DNA of 60,754 nt from Enterococcus lemanii (GCF_016909125.1 NZ_JAFBFD010000014.1:1-60754); one strand, 5' to 3'; positions 1 to 11,859 are shown, counted from the stretch's first letter. Program-made: numbers and translations. The notes: generated from the letters alone by a model not told the origin.

Positions 1-15
1 CAAACTCTCATAAAA
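1..15 (-). rRNA. 16S rRNA gene, extreme 5' end only
   Basis: Read on the minus strand, the first bases of the window end in ATGAGAGTTTG, the conserved start of bacterial 16S rRNA (AGAGTTTGATCCTGGCTCAG). Only about the first dozen bases lie inside the window; the rest of the rRNA operon runs off the left edge. The 170 bases upstream form its leader, which contains CTTTGAAAACTGAAC, a sequence typical of Enterococcus and Bacillus rRNA leaders. The exact mature 5' end is not determinable here. Confidence 0.85.
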
Positions 16-194
16 AATTTGAAACAACTTTGCAGTTGTTAAGCTCATAAATTAACGTTGCTAGCATTTTTGCTTGCTTTGTATGTTTGCTTCTATATTA
101 AAATAGAAGTCCTACACAATTGGTTCGTTTGCTTGCTTTGTTCAGTTTTCAAAGGTCTACTTAAATTTTAACTTGTCGCGTTAGCAACTTTTAT

Positions 195-223
195 AGCATA
201 TCAGTTTAAATATCAAACGTCAA
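195..223 (-). promoter_or_regulatory. rRNA operon promoter, proximal
   Basis: On the minus strand there is a -35 TTGACG (218-223) and a -10 TATGCT (195-200) separated by 17 bp. It is the closest of three tandem promoters facing the 16S gene. Everything between it and base 15 is leader RNA, including a 14-base direct repeat (TTTGCTTGCTTTGT at 69-82 and 128-141). Confidence 0.7.
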
Positions 224-280
224 GTCTTTTTTTCGTTTTTTCGAAAAATGTCTTTCAGTTGTTAATTGACGACTTAAACA

Positions 281-309
281 TCTTAACAAAAAGAAGTACT
301 GTTTGTCAA
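281..309 (-). promoter_or_regulatory. rRNA operon promoter, middle
   Basis: On the minus strand, a consensus -35 TTGACA (304-309) is followed after 17 bp by TTAAGA (281-286), or after 18 bp by TAAGAT (280-285). It is the second of three stacked promoters reading towards the 16S rRNA. Confidence 0.6.
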
Positions 310-361
310 TTGTTTTTTTCAAAAAGATGATGCGCTTTAATTGGCGTCATCAACAATTAAC

Positions 362-390
362 AATATACCAATTTTATCACCGCTCGTCAA
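362..390 (-). promoter_or_regulatory. rRNA operon promoter, distal
   Basis: On the minus strand there is a -35 TTGACG (385-390) and a -10 TATATT (362-367) with exact 17-bp spacing. Together with the other two it makes a triple tandem promoter. The palindrome-like TTGATTTATCAA lies just upstream, at about 400-411. The remaining bases up to 640 hold no gene that I can support. Confidence 0.55.
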
Positions 391-643
391 CCCTCAAAAT
401 GTTGATTTATCAACGTTTCTACTTTCACCTTTTTCTAATTCATTTCGTCCTTTTTTTAAAGATAGAGCGGTTTATTTCTTTATGATTTTTTAATAAAACT
501 GCATAATTGTTCGGATTTCATCCGTTTGTCAAAAAAACAAGTACTTAATCATTGATATTTAGTTAAAATTAAAGGGTATGTTTATCTATTTTCGTATTTT
601 TTTGATAAAATGGAAGCAATAAGAATTCAAAGGAGGCTATTCA

Positions 644-1333
644 ATGAAAATACTAGTAGCAGACGACGACAAAGAGATTGTAGAACTAATCAGTATTTAT
701 TTACACAACGAAGGTTATGAGGCAGTTAAAGCTTATGATGGAAAAGAAGTGCTTCTAAAGGTTCGTACTACCCCGGATATTGGTTTACTAATTTTAGATA
801 TCATGATGCCTGAGCTAGATGGTATGCAAGTAGTCAAAACTTTACGAAAAGAATCGCAAATTCCTATCATTATGCTTACTGCAAAAACAACGGATATGGA
901 TAAAATAAAAGGTCTCGTCGCAGGGGCCGATGATTACGTCACTAAACCATTCAATCCACTTGAAGTGATGGCGCGTGTTAAATCGTTGCTTAGAAGAACT
1001 CAAATGAGTCATGCAAGCCAACAACCAGATGTATTAGAAGTAAGTTCATTAATCATTAACCGTGATTCACATGAAGTAAAAACAATTGAAGGGGTTGATA
1101 TCCAATTAACCGCCTTAGAATTTGGCATTTTATATTTACTGGCTTCGCATCCAAACCGTGTTTTTAGTGCAGATGAAATTTTTGAGCGCGTTTGGAAACA
1201 AGAAAGTGTCGTATCTGCTAAAACGGTGATGGTTCATGTCAGTCATTTACGCGATAAAATTGAAGAGGCAACTGGCGGAGAAAAAGTGATTCAAACTGTT
1301 TGGGGAGTAGGCTATAAAATTGATGGAAAATAA
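644..1333 (+). CDS. croR: OmpR-family response regulator, CroR-like
   Basis: This is a DNA-binding response regulator of 229 residues. The receiver domain (about 1-120) has the acidic cluster D7-D8-D9, the phosphoacceptor D52 in LILDIMMP, T79 and K101 in TKPF. The C-terminal winged helix (about 128-227) ends with the usual VWGVGYKI. The start is preceded by AAAGGAGG. A likely -10 (TAAAAT, 606-611) lies upstream. The next gene, a histidine kinase, overlaps its end. From memory, the order response regulator-kinase-serS near guaB matches the E. faecalis croRS locus, which controls intrinsic beta-lactam resistance. The regulator class is certain; the CroR name rests on this context and overall likeness, so treat it as probable. 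Confidence 0.8.
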   Translation: MKILVADDDKEIVELISIYLHNEGYEAVKAYDGKEVLLKVRTTPDIGLLILDIMMPELDGMQVVKTLRKESQIPIIMLTAKTTDMDKIKGLVAGADDYVTKPFNPLEVMARVKSLLRRTQMSHASQQPDVLEVSSLIINRDSHEVKTIEGVDIQLTALEFGILYLLASHPNRVFSADEIFERVWKQESVVSAKTVMVHVSHLRDKIEEATGGEKVIQTVWGVGYKIDGK

Positions 1334-2507
1334 TCTATCGGATAAGAAAAAAAGAATTAGTTTAACTTCTAAAGAAATTAGCGAGCTTTTTGCAGAAGGC
1401 ATTATTACAATTATTTTATTGCTTCTTATTAATGTGGCAGTTGTTGTTTTAATTTCTTCTATTATTAGTAATTCTCCTTCATTAAATGAATCTATTTTTG
1501 AAACGAGAAATAGTTTTGTCCGAAATTTCAATTCAACAATCTTTTTAAACGGAAAAAACTTCATCATCCCGCTATTTTTTATTTTTGATGGGATTGTTCT
1601 ATATTGGCGCTTATTTCGGCGTTATCGTCAGATGCAATTGCGTCATATTATTCTTGAGCTTCATTATATTGCAGAAGGAAACTATGATCACCGGATTCCG
1701 TTTGAAGTGCGTGGTGATTTAAATCGAATTATTACAAGTATTAACGGGCTTGTTGATAGTACGGTTGCAGCAATTGAAGAAGAACGACGCATTGAGCAGT
1801 CTAAAGATGAATTGATCACAAATGTTAGTCATGATATCCGCACACCGTTGACCTCAATTATTGGTTATTTGGGTTTGATTGAAGACCGACAATATCATAG
1901 CGAGGAAGATTTGCTAAAGTATACACACACAGCCTATATTAAAGCAAAGCAAATGAAATCTTTAGTTGAAGACTTGTTTGAATATACGAAAGTCCGACAA
2001 CCGAGTGTGCCGATTAATTATATTTCTTTTGATATGGTGCAACTATTAGAACAACTGTCGATTGACTTTGAATTAGAAGCGAAACGAAAAGGAATAGCAA
2101 TCCAAGTGGTCTCTTCTTCTTCACAAGTTATAATGGATGGCGACACAGAAAAAATTGTACGAGTATTCAATAATCTAATCGCCAATGCATTAAAATATGG
2201 TCGAGGAGCTTCTTTAATTTTAATTGAAATTGAAGCGATTGGAACCGAAGCCGTCATCACTGTTAAAAATAATGGCCAGATGATTCCAAAGGCTTCCCTT
2301 GATTCATTATTTAATCGTTTTTATCGCGTGGAAGAATCGCGCTCACAAGAAACAGGTGGAACAGGGCTCGGGCTAGCGATTGCTCAAAGCATTATTGCCT
2401 TACACGGGGGGTATATTTATGCAAAGTCAAACCCTGATTGGACTTCTTTTACAATCCATCTCCCGCTAACTCGTAATAAAGGAACTAAAAATACAAACAT
2501 TAGTTGA
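1323..2507 (+). CDS. croS: Sensor histidine kinase, CroS-like
   Basis: This membrane histidine kinase is the partner of the upstream response regulator. Two membrane segments (about residues 28-50 and 80-96) enclose an outer loop of only about 30 residues, so a large ligand domain is absent. A HAMP-like linker follows, then the dimerisation and phosphoacceptor helix with the H-box VSHDIRTPLTS (His about 170). The ATPase domain has the N-box NNLIANALKYG and the G-box GTGLGLAIAQ. It overlaps the regulator gene by 11 bases, and a TTG three bases earlier is an alternative start. A short sensor loop fits kinases that sense envelope state within the membrane. CroS identity is inferred from position next to serS. 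Confidence 0.8.
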   Translation: MENNLSDKKKRISLTSKEISELFAEGIITIILLLLINVAVVVLISSIISNSPSLNESIFETRNSFVRNFNSTIFLNGKNFIIPLFFIFDGIVLYWRLFRRYRQMQLRHIILELHYIAEGNYDHRIPFEVRGDLNRIITSINGLVDSTVAAIEEERRIEQSKDELITNVSHDIRTPLTSIIGYLGLIEDRQYHSEEDLLKYTHTAYIKAKQMKSLVEDLFEYTKVRQPSVPINYISFDMVQLLEQLSIDFELEAKRKGIAIQVVSSSSQVIMDGDTEKIVRVFNNLIANALKYGRGASLILIEIEAIGTEAVITVKNNGQMIPKASLDSLFNRFYRVEESRSQETGGTGLGLAIAQSIIALHGGYIYAKSNPDWTSFTIHLPLTRNKGTKNTNIS

Positions 2508-2532
2508 CGAAAAGGCAAGTTTTTGCTATGTT
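2504..2532 (+). promoter_or_regulatory. serS T-box promoter
   Basis: The -35 TTGACG (2504-2509) overlaps the stop codon of the kinase gene. The -10 TATGTT (2527-2532) follows after 17 bp. It would start the serS leader RNA near 2539, so serS has its own promoter. Confidence 0.6.
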
Positions 2533-2539
2533 AACTTTA

Positions 2540-2785
2540 ATTAAATCATTTATTGCTTAGAATCTAGTATTTAGAGAACTTGTCAAAGAGAGCTGGTGGT
2601 TGGTGCAAATCAGTACAAGGAACTAAAGAATCCAATTCTATCTCGGCATCTTTTGAAAAAAAGACCTACTCTTTGGTTACAAGAGAAACAAGGGCGACCG
2701 TTTTGGTCGAACTTGGGTGGTACCGCGAAGTTACGATTTCGTCCCAAGCATTTTTTGCAAGGGGCGGAGTCTTTTTTTTATTAAA
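2540..2785 (+). promoter_or_regulatory. T-box leader for serS
   Basis: The leader has T-box features: a stem I region with GAGCTGGTGGTTGG and a later AGTAC (about 2575-2620), the conserved T-box core TGGGTGGTACCGCG (2714-2727), and a terminator (about 2740-2782) made from CGTCCC and GGGGCG arms followed by a run of T. Uncharged tRNA binding the TGG bulge should disrupt the terminator and turn serS on. From context the cognate tRNA should be tRNA-Ser. Serine-type codons occur around 2633-2646, but I could not pin down the specifier triplet. Confidence 0.85.
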
Positions 2786-2793
2786 AATTTTAG

Positions 2794-4086
<1,293 letters not shown>

Positions 4087-4101
4087 TTGTTACTATTAAA
4101 A

Positions 4102-4147
4102 CCAGTAATCGTCTTCGGCTTCACGTTTGACGATTACTGGTTTTTTT
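4102..4147 (+). terminator. serS terminator
   Basis: A perfect 12-bp stem, CCAGTAATCGTC (4102-4113) with GACGATTACTGG (4129-4140), is followed by seven T. Confidence 0.9.
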
Positions 4148-4234
4148 AAATTTTTACTTTATTTGTGTTTATTTTGTTGCAACTTGTTTACAGAAGTGTT
4201 ACATTGTCACTAATTATTACTAGTTGGAGAGAAA

Positions 4235-5689
4235 ATGGATATGCAAAAAAAGAACAATCGAAACAAAAAAAGACACAGTCGAAAAAGAAAACAACCGATT
4301 TCCTTAAAGTTAATTTTCAGCGGATTCTTTGCTTTGATTTTGATTTTAAGTGGCATCTATCTCATGCAGTTTGTTGAAAATAAACAACTAGAAAAGCGCG
4401 TTGCAAAACAAACCACGCTTCTTTTAAATCAAGTGAAACACGAGCAAGAAAAAAATGAATTGGCTACAGAGGAAAAGGTAACAAAAAAAGCGAATCTCGT
4501 TGAAGTAAGCTACCCTCCTTCTGAAATTCCTTCTATTGACGGCTTTGATTTTGACCAAATTACTCAGGAATCGATGAAAAAAATGGAAAAGAAGTTAAAT
4601 CCCAAAGATCCTGCCGTTTTAGTTAGCCATTTAGCAATTAATCACTATACTGAGCAATTAGCAGCCTACGAGGTGGCGGTGGACTTATACCTTTGGCAAA
4701 ATAAGTCAGAAGAATTCATAAAAACGAAAACTAAGACGACCAAGCCTGTATTAATCAATCATTCTACCGGGCAATTAATTACCAGCCAAGATCTTATCAA
4801 AAAGGAAGAAAACTTACTCGGCATTCAACAAGTTATTCAACAAATGCTTTTAGATCAAGCTGCCGACCCAAACCTAATTCTTGATGAAGTCTTAAACTTA
4901 CCGCGTTTATCTTGGGATACCCCGATGACTTACACCGAAGAACAATTGGTGGTGCAACTACCGCAAAATAAACTCGGGCAAACGACTATTGCACTACCTT
5001 ACGCTAAAATTCAACCCTTTATCCAAACAGATTTGGTAAAACCTGAGTATTTAATTCCACCAACGCAGGCTTTGGATGCCAATCAAAAATACGTTGCTTT
5101 AACGTTTGACGATGGCCCCTCACCTGTAACGACTCCAAAGATTATTCAAATTTTAGCCAATAAAGGGATCAAAGCAACGTTCTTTTTACTTGGACAAAAC
5201 GTCAAAGAAAATCCTGAATTAACGAAGCAGATTTTTGAAGGTGGTCATGAATTGGCTAGCCATTCTTATTCGCATCCATCATTTAATACTATTTCTAAAG
5301 AAGCCGTCAAAAAAGAAGTCATTGATACAGATAAGGCCATTTTTGAAGCGACCGGTTGCTTACCTAAAATTTTGCGGCCTCCATATGGTGCGGTTAATAC
5401 TGATACCGCCAAGGTTGTTGGAAAACCGATTATTCAATGGAATGTCGATTCTTTAGACTGGAAAACAAAAAATAGTGCTGCCATCCAAAAAGTCGTGAAA
5501 AACTCCGTCGCTAGCGGTGGTATTATTCTTATGCACGATATTCAACCGGCAACTGCCGAAGCACTTGATCAAGTAATCAATGATTTAAAAGCACAAAATT
5601 ATCAATTCGTAACGATCCAAGAATTACTTGAACAAAAAATGTATCCGATGCATCAATATTTTGGTCAATTTGATCAACGCAACATTTAA
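4235..5689 (+). CDS. Membrane-anchored polysaccharide (peptidoglycan) deacetylase
   Basis: This is a carbohydrate esterase family 4 protein of 484 residues. A very basic N-terminus precedes one membrane segment (about 24-46), so the catalytic part lies outside the cell. A long linker domain is followed by the NodB-type deacetylase domain (about 285-460). Its motifs are TFDDGPSP (metal-binding and catalytic Asp), HELASHSYSHPSF (metal-binding His pair), RPPYGAVN and ILMHDI (catalytic His). The layout resembles PgdA-type peptidoglycan N-acetylglucosamine deacetylases, which confer lysozyme resistance. The exact substrate is inferred. GGAG lies five bases before the start; an in-frame ATG at 4241 is an alternative. 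Confidence 0.88.
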   Translation: MDMQKKNNRNKKRHSRKRKQPISLKLIFSGFFALILILSGIYLMQFVENKQLEKRVAKQTTLLLNQVKHEQEKNELATEEKVTKKANLVEVSYPPSEIPSIDGFDFDQITQESMKKMEKKLNPKDPAVLVSHLAINHYTEQLAAYEVAVDLYLWQNKSEEFIKTKTKTTKPVLINHSTGQLITSQDLIKKEENLLGIQQVIQQMLLDQAADPNLILDEVLNLPRLSWDTPMTYTEEQLVVQLPQNKLGQTTIALPYAKIQPFIQTDLVKPEYLIPPTQALDANQKYVALTFDDGPSPVTTPKIIQILANKGIKATFFLLGQNVKENPELTKQIFEGGHELASHSYSHPSFNTISKEAVKKEVIDTDKAIFEATGCLPKILRPPYGAVNTDTAKVVGKPIIQWNVDSLDWKTKNSAAIQKVVKNSVASGGIILMHDIQPATAEALDQVINDLKAQNYQFVTIQELLEQKMYPMHQYFGQFDQRNI

Positions 5690-5697
5690 ATAAAAAA

Positions 5698-5736
5698 AGG
5701 TCTGTAGGATGAAGTATTCCTACAGACCTTTTTTTA
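5698..5736. terminator. Bidirectional terminator between the deacetylase gene and guaB
   Basis: Stem AGGTCTGTAGGA (5698-5709) with TCCTACAGACCT (5718-5729), flanked by A and T runs on both sides, serves both converging genes. Confidence 0.9.
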
Positions 5737-5740
5737 TTTT

Positions 5741-7240
<1,500 letters not shown>

Positions 7241-7261
7241 TCAATTTTTGTATTTTAATGA

Positions 7262-7290
7262 AAATAGCAAATATTTCGCTATAAGTCAAC
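7262..7290 (-). promoter_or_regulatory. guaB promoter
   Basis: On the minus strand, TTGACT (7285-7290), 17 bp, TATTTT (7262-7267). It lies about 40 bases upstream of the guaB start. I see no PurR box or guanine riboswitch in the short leader. Confidence 0.65.
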
Positions 7291-7333
7291 TATCCTGTGA
7301 ATTTTATAAGAAATTTAGCGAGATTTTAAAGAA

Positions 7334-7359
7334 AACACCTAACATGATTGTTAGGTGTT
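7334..7359 (-). terminator. Terminator after the DUF1129 gene
   Basis: Ten-bp stem AACACCTAAC with GTTAGGTGTT, followed on the minus strand by a T-rich tail (TTTTCTTTAAAA). The T-run is broken, so termination may be partial. Confidence 0.6.
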
Positions 7360-7376
7360 TGAAAATTGTTCGGTTC

Positions 7377-8069
7377 TTATTTTTTTGGTAAAGCGAGGCT
7401 ACCAACAATATTATACTTTTTCTTCAAATAGTAACGAATACCCACGGCAGCTGCCCCAATAATCGCTAAGTAAACAGGTGCTAAAATAACATTGATTGCA
7501 GGTGGAATTAATGAAGAGGCGCCAACGACACCAATCCAAAGAATAAAAGCACCTGCTAAAACAAGTAACATTTTCACTGTTTTCGGTTTTTGACTACGGT
7601 CTGCTCCTGGTCGTTCATACTGATACACATATTTATACATCAAATAAAAGACCCAACCGCCGACACCAGCCATTAAGAAGAGCGTGATTACGCCATAGAC
7701 TTGCACACTTTCTTTAAATAATAATCCCATTAAACCTAGCATTAGCCCAAAAATACCTAAAATTAACAATGCATTGTCGACCCACATGAAAAATGGTTTT
7801 GTTTCTTTTACTTCTTCAGGCTTATTAATAATCGCTTCGGTTCGTTCAGAGACGGTACCAAAAAGTTGACGGGCGGTTCTACCTGTTTTTTGTTCTTGTA
7901 CTAACACCGGTAAAATTTCATGCAAGGCGACTGCTTTGTCTTCTTCTGAAAGGTTCGCAGCTTCTAATGATTTTTTCAAATCAAAAATATATTGTTGATT
8001 CTTTTTCGTTAATTGTTGTTCGAGTTCTCGATTTTCTGAAACATAATTGCGGACTGTTTCTGGTTCCAT
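7377..8069 (-). CDS. DUF1129 family integral membrane protein
   Basis: This predicted membrane protein has 230 residues from the ATG at 8069. That start is preceded by AGGGGG at a good distance; a further upstream in-frame ATG at 8117 has no such site. The N-terminal half (about 1-110) is soluble, charged and helical. The C-terminal half has four hydrophobic segments. The family is common in Lactobacillales beside ychF and parB but has no established function. It is the last gene of the run rsmG-parA-parB-DUF951-ychF, about 85 bases after ychF, so it may be read from the same transcript. Confidence 0.75.
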   Translation of the reverse strand: MEPETVRNYVSENRELEQQLTKKNQQYIFDLKKSLEAANLSEEDKAVALHEILPVLVQEQKTGRTARQLFGTVSERTEAIINKPEEVKETKPFFMWVDNALLILGIFGLMLGLMGLLFKESVQVYGVITLFLMAGVGGWVFYLMYKYVYQYERPGADRSQKPKTVKMLLVLAGAFILWIGVVGASSLIPPAINVILAPVYLAIIGAAAVGIRYYLKKKYNIVGSLALPKK

Positions 8070-8154
8070 CGCTTTTGTTTCCCCCTTATGAACAAGTTTA
8101 TAAAAATATTTTAGCATACTTCAAACAAGATGTACTGCTTTTTTTACGAATGCG

Positions 8155-9255
8155 TTACACGTTAAAGCGAAACAGCATGACATCGCCGTCTTGTACAATG
8201 TATTCTTTTCCTTCTAAGCGAACACGCCCCGCTTCTTTGGCTGCTTGCATCGTTCCGTAGTGGTTTAAATCGTCAAAAGAAACGGTTTCTGCACGAATAA
8301 AACCACGTTCAAAATCGGTATGAATAATCCCAGCGGCTTGTGGTGCTTTAATTCCTTTTCTAAAAGTCCATGCACGAACCTCTTGCTCACCAGCGGTAAA
8401 GTAAGTCGCTAAGCCTAGTAAATCATAAGCCGTGCGAATCAATTGGTCTAAACCAGATTCTTCAATGCCTAACGCTTCTAAGAAATCGGCTTTGTCCTCG
8501 TCATCTAGTTCCGCAATTTCTTCTTCTGCGCGGGCACTAATTACAATCACTTGGGCATTTTCGCTAGCCGCAAATTCGCGCACTTGCTTCACGTAATCGT
8601 TACTTTCAGCATCAGCAACCTCGTCTTCACTAACATTCGCTACATAAAGAACGGGTTTTGTTGTTAATAAGAAGAAACTCTTCACGATTTTTTGTTCGTC
8701 TTCAGTAAATTCGATTGAACGTGCCGATAAACCTTCTTCTAAAACAGGTTTGATTTTTTCTAAAACAGCTAATTCTGCCACGGCGTCTTTGTCTTTAGTC
8801 TTCGCAATTTTGGCTACCCGTTGGATACGCTTGTTCACTGAGTCTAAATCCGCCAAAACTAATTCTAAGTTAATCGTATCAATATCTTCTAACGGATCTA
8901 CTCGGCCTTCAACGTGTGTAATATTATCGTCATCAAAACAACGCACTACGTGACAAATGGCGTCTACTTGGCGAATGTGGCTTAAGAATTGGTTCCCTAA
9001 CCCTTCCCCTTTACTTGCGCCTTTTACAATCCCAGCAATGTCGGTAAATTCAAAAGTCGTTGGTACCGTTTTTTTCGGTTTAACTAATTGTGTTAAACGT
9101 TCCAAACGCCAATCTGGCACTTCAACCATTCCTACGTTTGGATCGATCGTCGCAAAAGGATAGTTTGCAGCTTCTGCGCCTGCTTTTGTAATTGCGTTAA
9201 ATAAAGTTGATTTACCAACGTTTGGCAAACCAACAATTCCAGCTGTTAAAGCCAT
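8155..9255 (-). CDS. ychF: Ribosome-binding ATPase YchF (Obg family)
   Basis: This P-loop protein of 366 residues belongs to the TRAFAC class. It has the G1 motif GLPNVGKST, the G3 motif [14 protein letters not shown], a coiled-coil insertion (about 130-205) and a C-terminal TGS domain ending in DVMLFRFNV. YchF hydrolyses ATP rather than GTP, binds ribosomes and dampens the oxidative stress response in E. coli. Only six bases separate it from the upstream DUF951 gene, so they are co-transcribed; its GAAAGAG Shine-Dalgarno sequence lies at the end of that gene. Confidence 0.96.
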   Translation of the reverse strand: MALTAGIVGLPNVGKSTLFNAITKAGAEAANYPFATIDPNVGMVEVPDWRLERLTQLVKPKKTVPTTFEFTDIAGIVKGASKGEGLGNQFLSHIRQVDAICHVVRCFDDDNITHVEGRVDPLEDIDTINLELVLADLDSVNKRIQRVAKIAKTKDKDAVAELAVLEKIKPVLEEGLSARSIEFTEDEQKIVKSFFLLTTKPVLYVANVSEDEVADAESNDYVKQVREFAASENAQVIVISARAEEEIAELDDEDKADFLEALGIEESGLDQLIRTAYDLLGLATYFTAGEQEVRAWTFRKGIKAPQAAGIIHTDFERGFIRAETVSFDDLNHYGTMQAAKEAGRVRLEGKEYIVQDGDVMLFRFNV

Positions 9256-9261
9256 TTATCT

Positions 9262-9450
9262 TCACTCTTTCTCTGCTTTTTTTAGTATTTTTTTCATTTT
9301 TTTCTCGAACTCTCGGCGTGGCATCATCACCATTTGACCGCACTTTAAACAACGAATTTTGATATCTGCACCCATTCGGATAATTTCCCACCGGTTCGTT
9401 TGACAAGCATGGGGTTTTTTCATCTCAACAATGTCTTTTAAATCATACAT
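9262..9450 (-). CDS. DUF951 family small protein
   Basis: A 62-residue basic protein whose start (ATG at 9450) follows AAGGAG by eight bases. It contains an IRCLKCGQ motif with a Cys pair plus an upstream PHAC, suggesting a small zinc ribbon or nucleic-acid-binding fold. The family (YyaB/YyzM-like) is found between parB and ychF in many Firmicutes. Function unknown. A longer in-frame reading from 9483 would overlap parB and has no better ribosome site. Confidence 0.85.
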   Translation of the reverse strand: MYDLKDIVEMKKPHACQTNRWEIIRMGADIKIRCLKCGQMVMMPRREFEKKMKKILKKAEKE

Positions 9451-9463
9451 AGCTAAAACTCCT

Positions 9464-10357
9464 TTACTCGTTCGTTTCATCAAAAGAAAGTTGCAACAAG
9501 TCTAAAATCCGGGTTAAATCTTCTTGTGATAAATACTCAATTTCGATTTTCCCTTTGCCTTTTTTCTCGTGAATGGCCACGTTTGTCCCTAAACGATCCA
9601 TTAGGCGGTCTTCGCTTTCTCTTAAATAATAAGGTTTTTCTTGAATAATACGTGAAACTTTATTTTCTTCTTTGGCTTCATTCATCGCAGCAACTAATTG
9701 TTCGACTTGACGAACAGTTAAATTTTCTTTGATACAACGATTGGCTAATTTTAACATTTGTTCCTTGTTTTTTAAACCAAGTAACGTACGCGCATGTCCC
9801 ATCGACAAACGCTCATCTTGCAACATTTCTTTAACAAGTAAAGGCAACGTGAGTAAACGCAAATAATTGGCAACATATGGACGACTTTTCCCAAGACGTT
9901 CAGCCACTTGTGCTTGGGTTAATTTTAAATTTTTCATTAACATTTCGTACGCTTCGGCTTCTTCTAGCGGGTTTAGGTCTTCTCGTTGCAAGTTTTCTAA
10001 AACCGCCACCTGCATCATTGTTTCTTCATCAAAATCACGGACGATGGCTGGGATTGTCTCTTTTTGTGCTAATTTTGAAGCACGGAAACGACGCTCGCCG
10101 GCAATGATTTCATACCCTTTTACCGTTGATTTTCGAACAATAATCGGTTGAAAAACACCTGAATGTGCAATCGAACTAGCTAACTCTTTTAAAGAGGTTT
10201 CATCAAATGTTTTTCGTGGTTGATACGGGTTCGGTCGTAATTCATTTAAAGAAATTTCAATAATTTCGTCTGTTTTTACATCCACTTCTTCTAGATTCAC
10301 TAGATCTTGAAACAAGGCATCAATTCCTTTGCCTAGACTTTTGCCTTTATTTTTCAC
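9464..10357 (-). CDS. parB: Chromosome partitioning protein ParB (Spo0J)
   Basis: A ParB CTPase clamp of 297 residues that loads at parS sites near the origin and recruits SMC. The N-terminal domain has the conserved LRPNPYQPRK and the CTP-binding IAGERRFRASK. The central helix-turn-helix that reads parS (about residues 145-170, QAQVAERLGKSRPYVANYLR) is intact. The C-terminal dimerisation domain ends the protein. The start is GTG at 10357, overlapping the parA stop by 11 bases, so the pair is translationally coupled. Matching parS sites are present in this window. A Noc paralogue is the alternative, but the adjacency to parA supports ParB. Confidence 0.95.
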   Translation of the reverse strand: MKNKGKSLGKGIDALFQDLVNLEEVDVKTDEIIEISLNELRPNPYQPRKTFDETSLKELASSIAHSGVFQPIIVRKSTVKGYEIIAGERRFRASKLAQKETIPAIVRDFDEETMMQVAVLENLQREDLNPLEEAEAYEMLMKNLKLTQAQVAERLGKSRPYVANYLRLLTLPLLVKEMLQDERLSMGHARTLLGLKNKEQMLKLANRCIKENLTVRQVEQLVAAMNEAKEENKVSRIIQEKPYYLRESEDRLMDRLGTNVAIHEKKGKGKIEIEYLSQEDLTRILDLLQLSFDETNE

Positions 10358-11111
10358 GAGCTAACACTTCCTTTGCTAACGCTTGGTACACTTCGGCTCC
10401 TTTTGAACGAATATCATAGTCGATAATCGATTGGCCATGACTTGGTGCTTCTGACAAGCGAATATTACGAGGAATAATGGTTTCGTAAACTTTTTCTTGG
10501 AAATAGCGACGAACTTCATCGACGACTTCTGCGCCTAAATTAGTGCGTGCATCATACATTGTTAATAACACCCCTTCAATTTCTAGCTCAGGGTTAAAAT
10601 GTTTTTGAACTAAGCGAACCGTATTTAGTAATTGGCTTAATCCTTCTAACGCGTAGTATTCGCATTGGACCGGAATTAAAATGGAATCGCTGGCCGTAAA
10701 AGCATTGATGGTTAAATGCCCTAATGACGGCGGACAATCAATTAAAATGTAATCATATGAATCTTTGACTTCATTTAAAGCTAATTTCAAACGCGATTCA
10801 CGCGCCATCATTGACGTTAGCTCGATTTCAGCGCCGGCAAGTTGTAGCGTTGCCGGTACGATGTCTAAGTTTTCTCGTGAACTTGGGACAATCGCTTCTT
10901 GAATTGGAACTTCGTTGACTAAAACGGTATAAATATCTTGCTCTACATCGGGTTTACGAATGCCCATTCCACTGGTCGCATTGCCTTGGGCGTCCATATC
11001 GACTAAGAGGATTTTTTTACCAATAAACGCCAAGCTTGCGCCTAAGTTTACAGTCGTTGTTGTTTTACCAACCCCGCCTTTTTGATTTGCAACAGAAATA
11101 ATACGTGCCAC
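10347..11111 (-). CDS. parA: Chromosome partitioning ATPase ParA (Soj)
   Basis: A Walker-type ATPase of 254 residues with the deviant Walker A NQKGGVGKTTTTVNLG, which includes the signature Lys, then Walker A' VDMDAQGN and Walker B DYILIDCPPSLG. ParA forms ATP-dependent dimers on DNA, works with ParB in origin segregation and modulates DnaA. Start GTG at 11111, five bases after GGGGGAG. It follows rsmG by 11 bases and overlaps parB, forming an operon. The residues 60-62 region and total length fit chromosomal Soj rather than plasmid ParA with an N-terminal helix-turn-helix. Confidence 0.95.
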   Translation of the reverse strand: MARIISVANQKGGVGKTTTTVNLGASLAFIGKKILLVDMDAQGNATSGMGIRKPDVEQDIYTVLVNEVPIQEAIVPSSRENLDIVPATLQLAGAEIELTSMMARESRLKLALNEVKDSYDYILIDCPPSLGHLTINAFTASDSILIPVQCEYYALEGLSQLLNTVRLVQKHFNPELEIEGVLLTMYDARTNLGAEVVDEVRRYFQEKVYETIIPRNIRLSEAPSHGQSIIDYDIRSKGAEVYQALAKEVLAREK

Positions 11112-11122
11112 GGATACTCCCC

Positions 11123-11839
11123 CTATACAATTGGTTGTTTATTTGGTAAACCTGGTTTTCTTGGATATTTTTTGGGTGTTTCTTTTTTCTTTTCAATGAC
11201 CAAAATATGGCGCTCGTCACCGACAATTGGCAAATGTAATTCTAAATCTTCAATGAACTGACCACCGAGTAATGCAATCGCTTTAGTAGCTTCGGTTAAT
11301 TCTTCTTCACTCTTCGCTGCTTTTAAAGCATAAAAATACCCATTTTTCTTAACAAGAGGCAAACACAGTTCCGTTAAAACATTCAGCCGCGCAACAGCCC
11401 TTGCCGTCACGTAGTCAAACGTTGCTCGTTGTTCTTTTGATTGGGCAAATGTTTCCGCACGATCATGATACAAAGAGACGTCTGTTAATTGCAATGTCTC
11501 TACTAAGTGCGTTAAAAAAGTGATGCGTTTATTTAACGAGTCAACAATCGTCACTTGTAATTCAGGAAATATAATTTTAAGCGGGATACTAGGAAATCCT
11601 GCCCCTGAACCAACATCACATAGACGCGCATCACTTTTGAAGTCTACTGCAAAGGCTAAAGTAATCGAGTCATAAAAATGCTTTAAGTAGACTTCTTTTT
11701 TCTCGGTAATGGCCGTCAAATTCATTTTTTCATTCCAAGAAACAAGTAACTCGTAATACTGCTCAAATTGTTGCATTTGCTTTTCGCTTAACGCAATGCC
11801 TTGCTCTAATAATCTTTGTTGAAATTCTTCTGGTAACAT
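11123..11839 (-). CDS. rsmG: 16S rRNA m7G527 methyltransferase RsmG (GidB)
   Basis: This Rossmann-fold methyltransferase of 238 residues methylates N7 of G527 in 16S rRNA using S-adenosylmethionine. The SAM motif is [16 protein letters not shown], followed by [11 protein letters not shown] and the catalytic-loop region [11 protein letters not shown]. In other species its loss gives low-level streptomycin resistance. The start follows AAGGAGCGGCT. It heads the run rsmG-parA-parB-DUF951-ychF. No clear promoter could be fixed; outward-facing parS half-sites lie just upstream. Confidence 0.95.
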   Translation of the reverse strand: MLPEEFQQRLLEQGIALSEKQMQQFEQYYELLVSWNEKMNLTAITEKKEVYLKHFYDSITLAFAVDFKSDARLCDVGSGAGFPSIPLKIIFPELQVTIVDSLNKRITFLTHLVETLQLTDVSLYHDRAETFAQSKEQRATFDYVTARAVARLNVLTELCLPLVKKNGYFYALKAAKSEEELTEATKAIALLGGQFIEDLELHLPIVGDERHILVIEKKKETPKKYPRKPGLPNKQPIV

Positions 11840-11859
11840 AGCCGCTCCTTTTCTCTTTC

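Noticed and set aside
399-412. TTGATTTATCAA shared with TTGATAAATCAA near 19154 as a common regulatory site
   Set aside because: A short AT-rich palindrome found twice in 60 kb is not unusual, and the two contexts are unrelated.
303-485. A 60-codon open frame in the rRNA promoter region
   Set aside because: It overlaps the rRNA promoters, has no ribosome site and has low-complexity composition. It is chance in AT-rich DNA.
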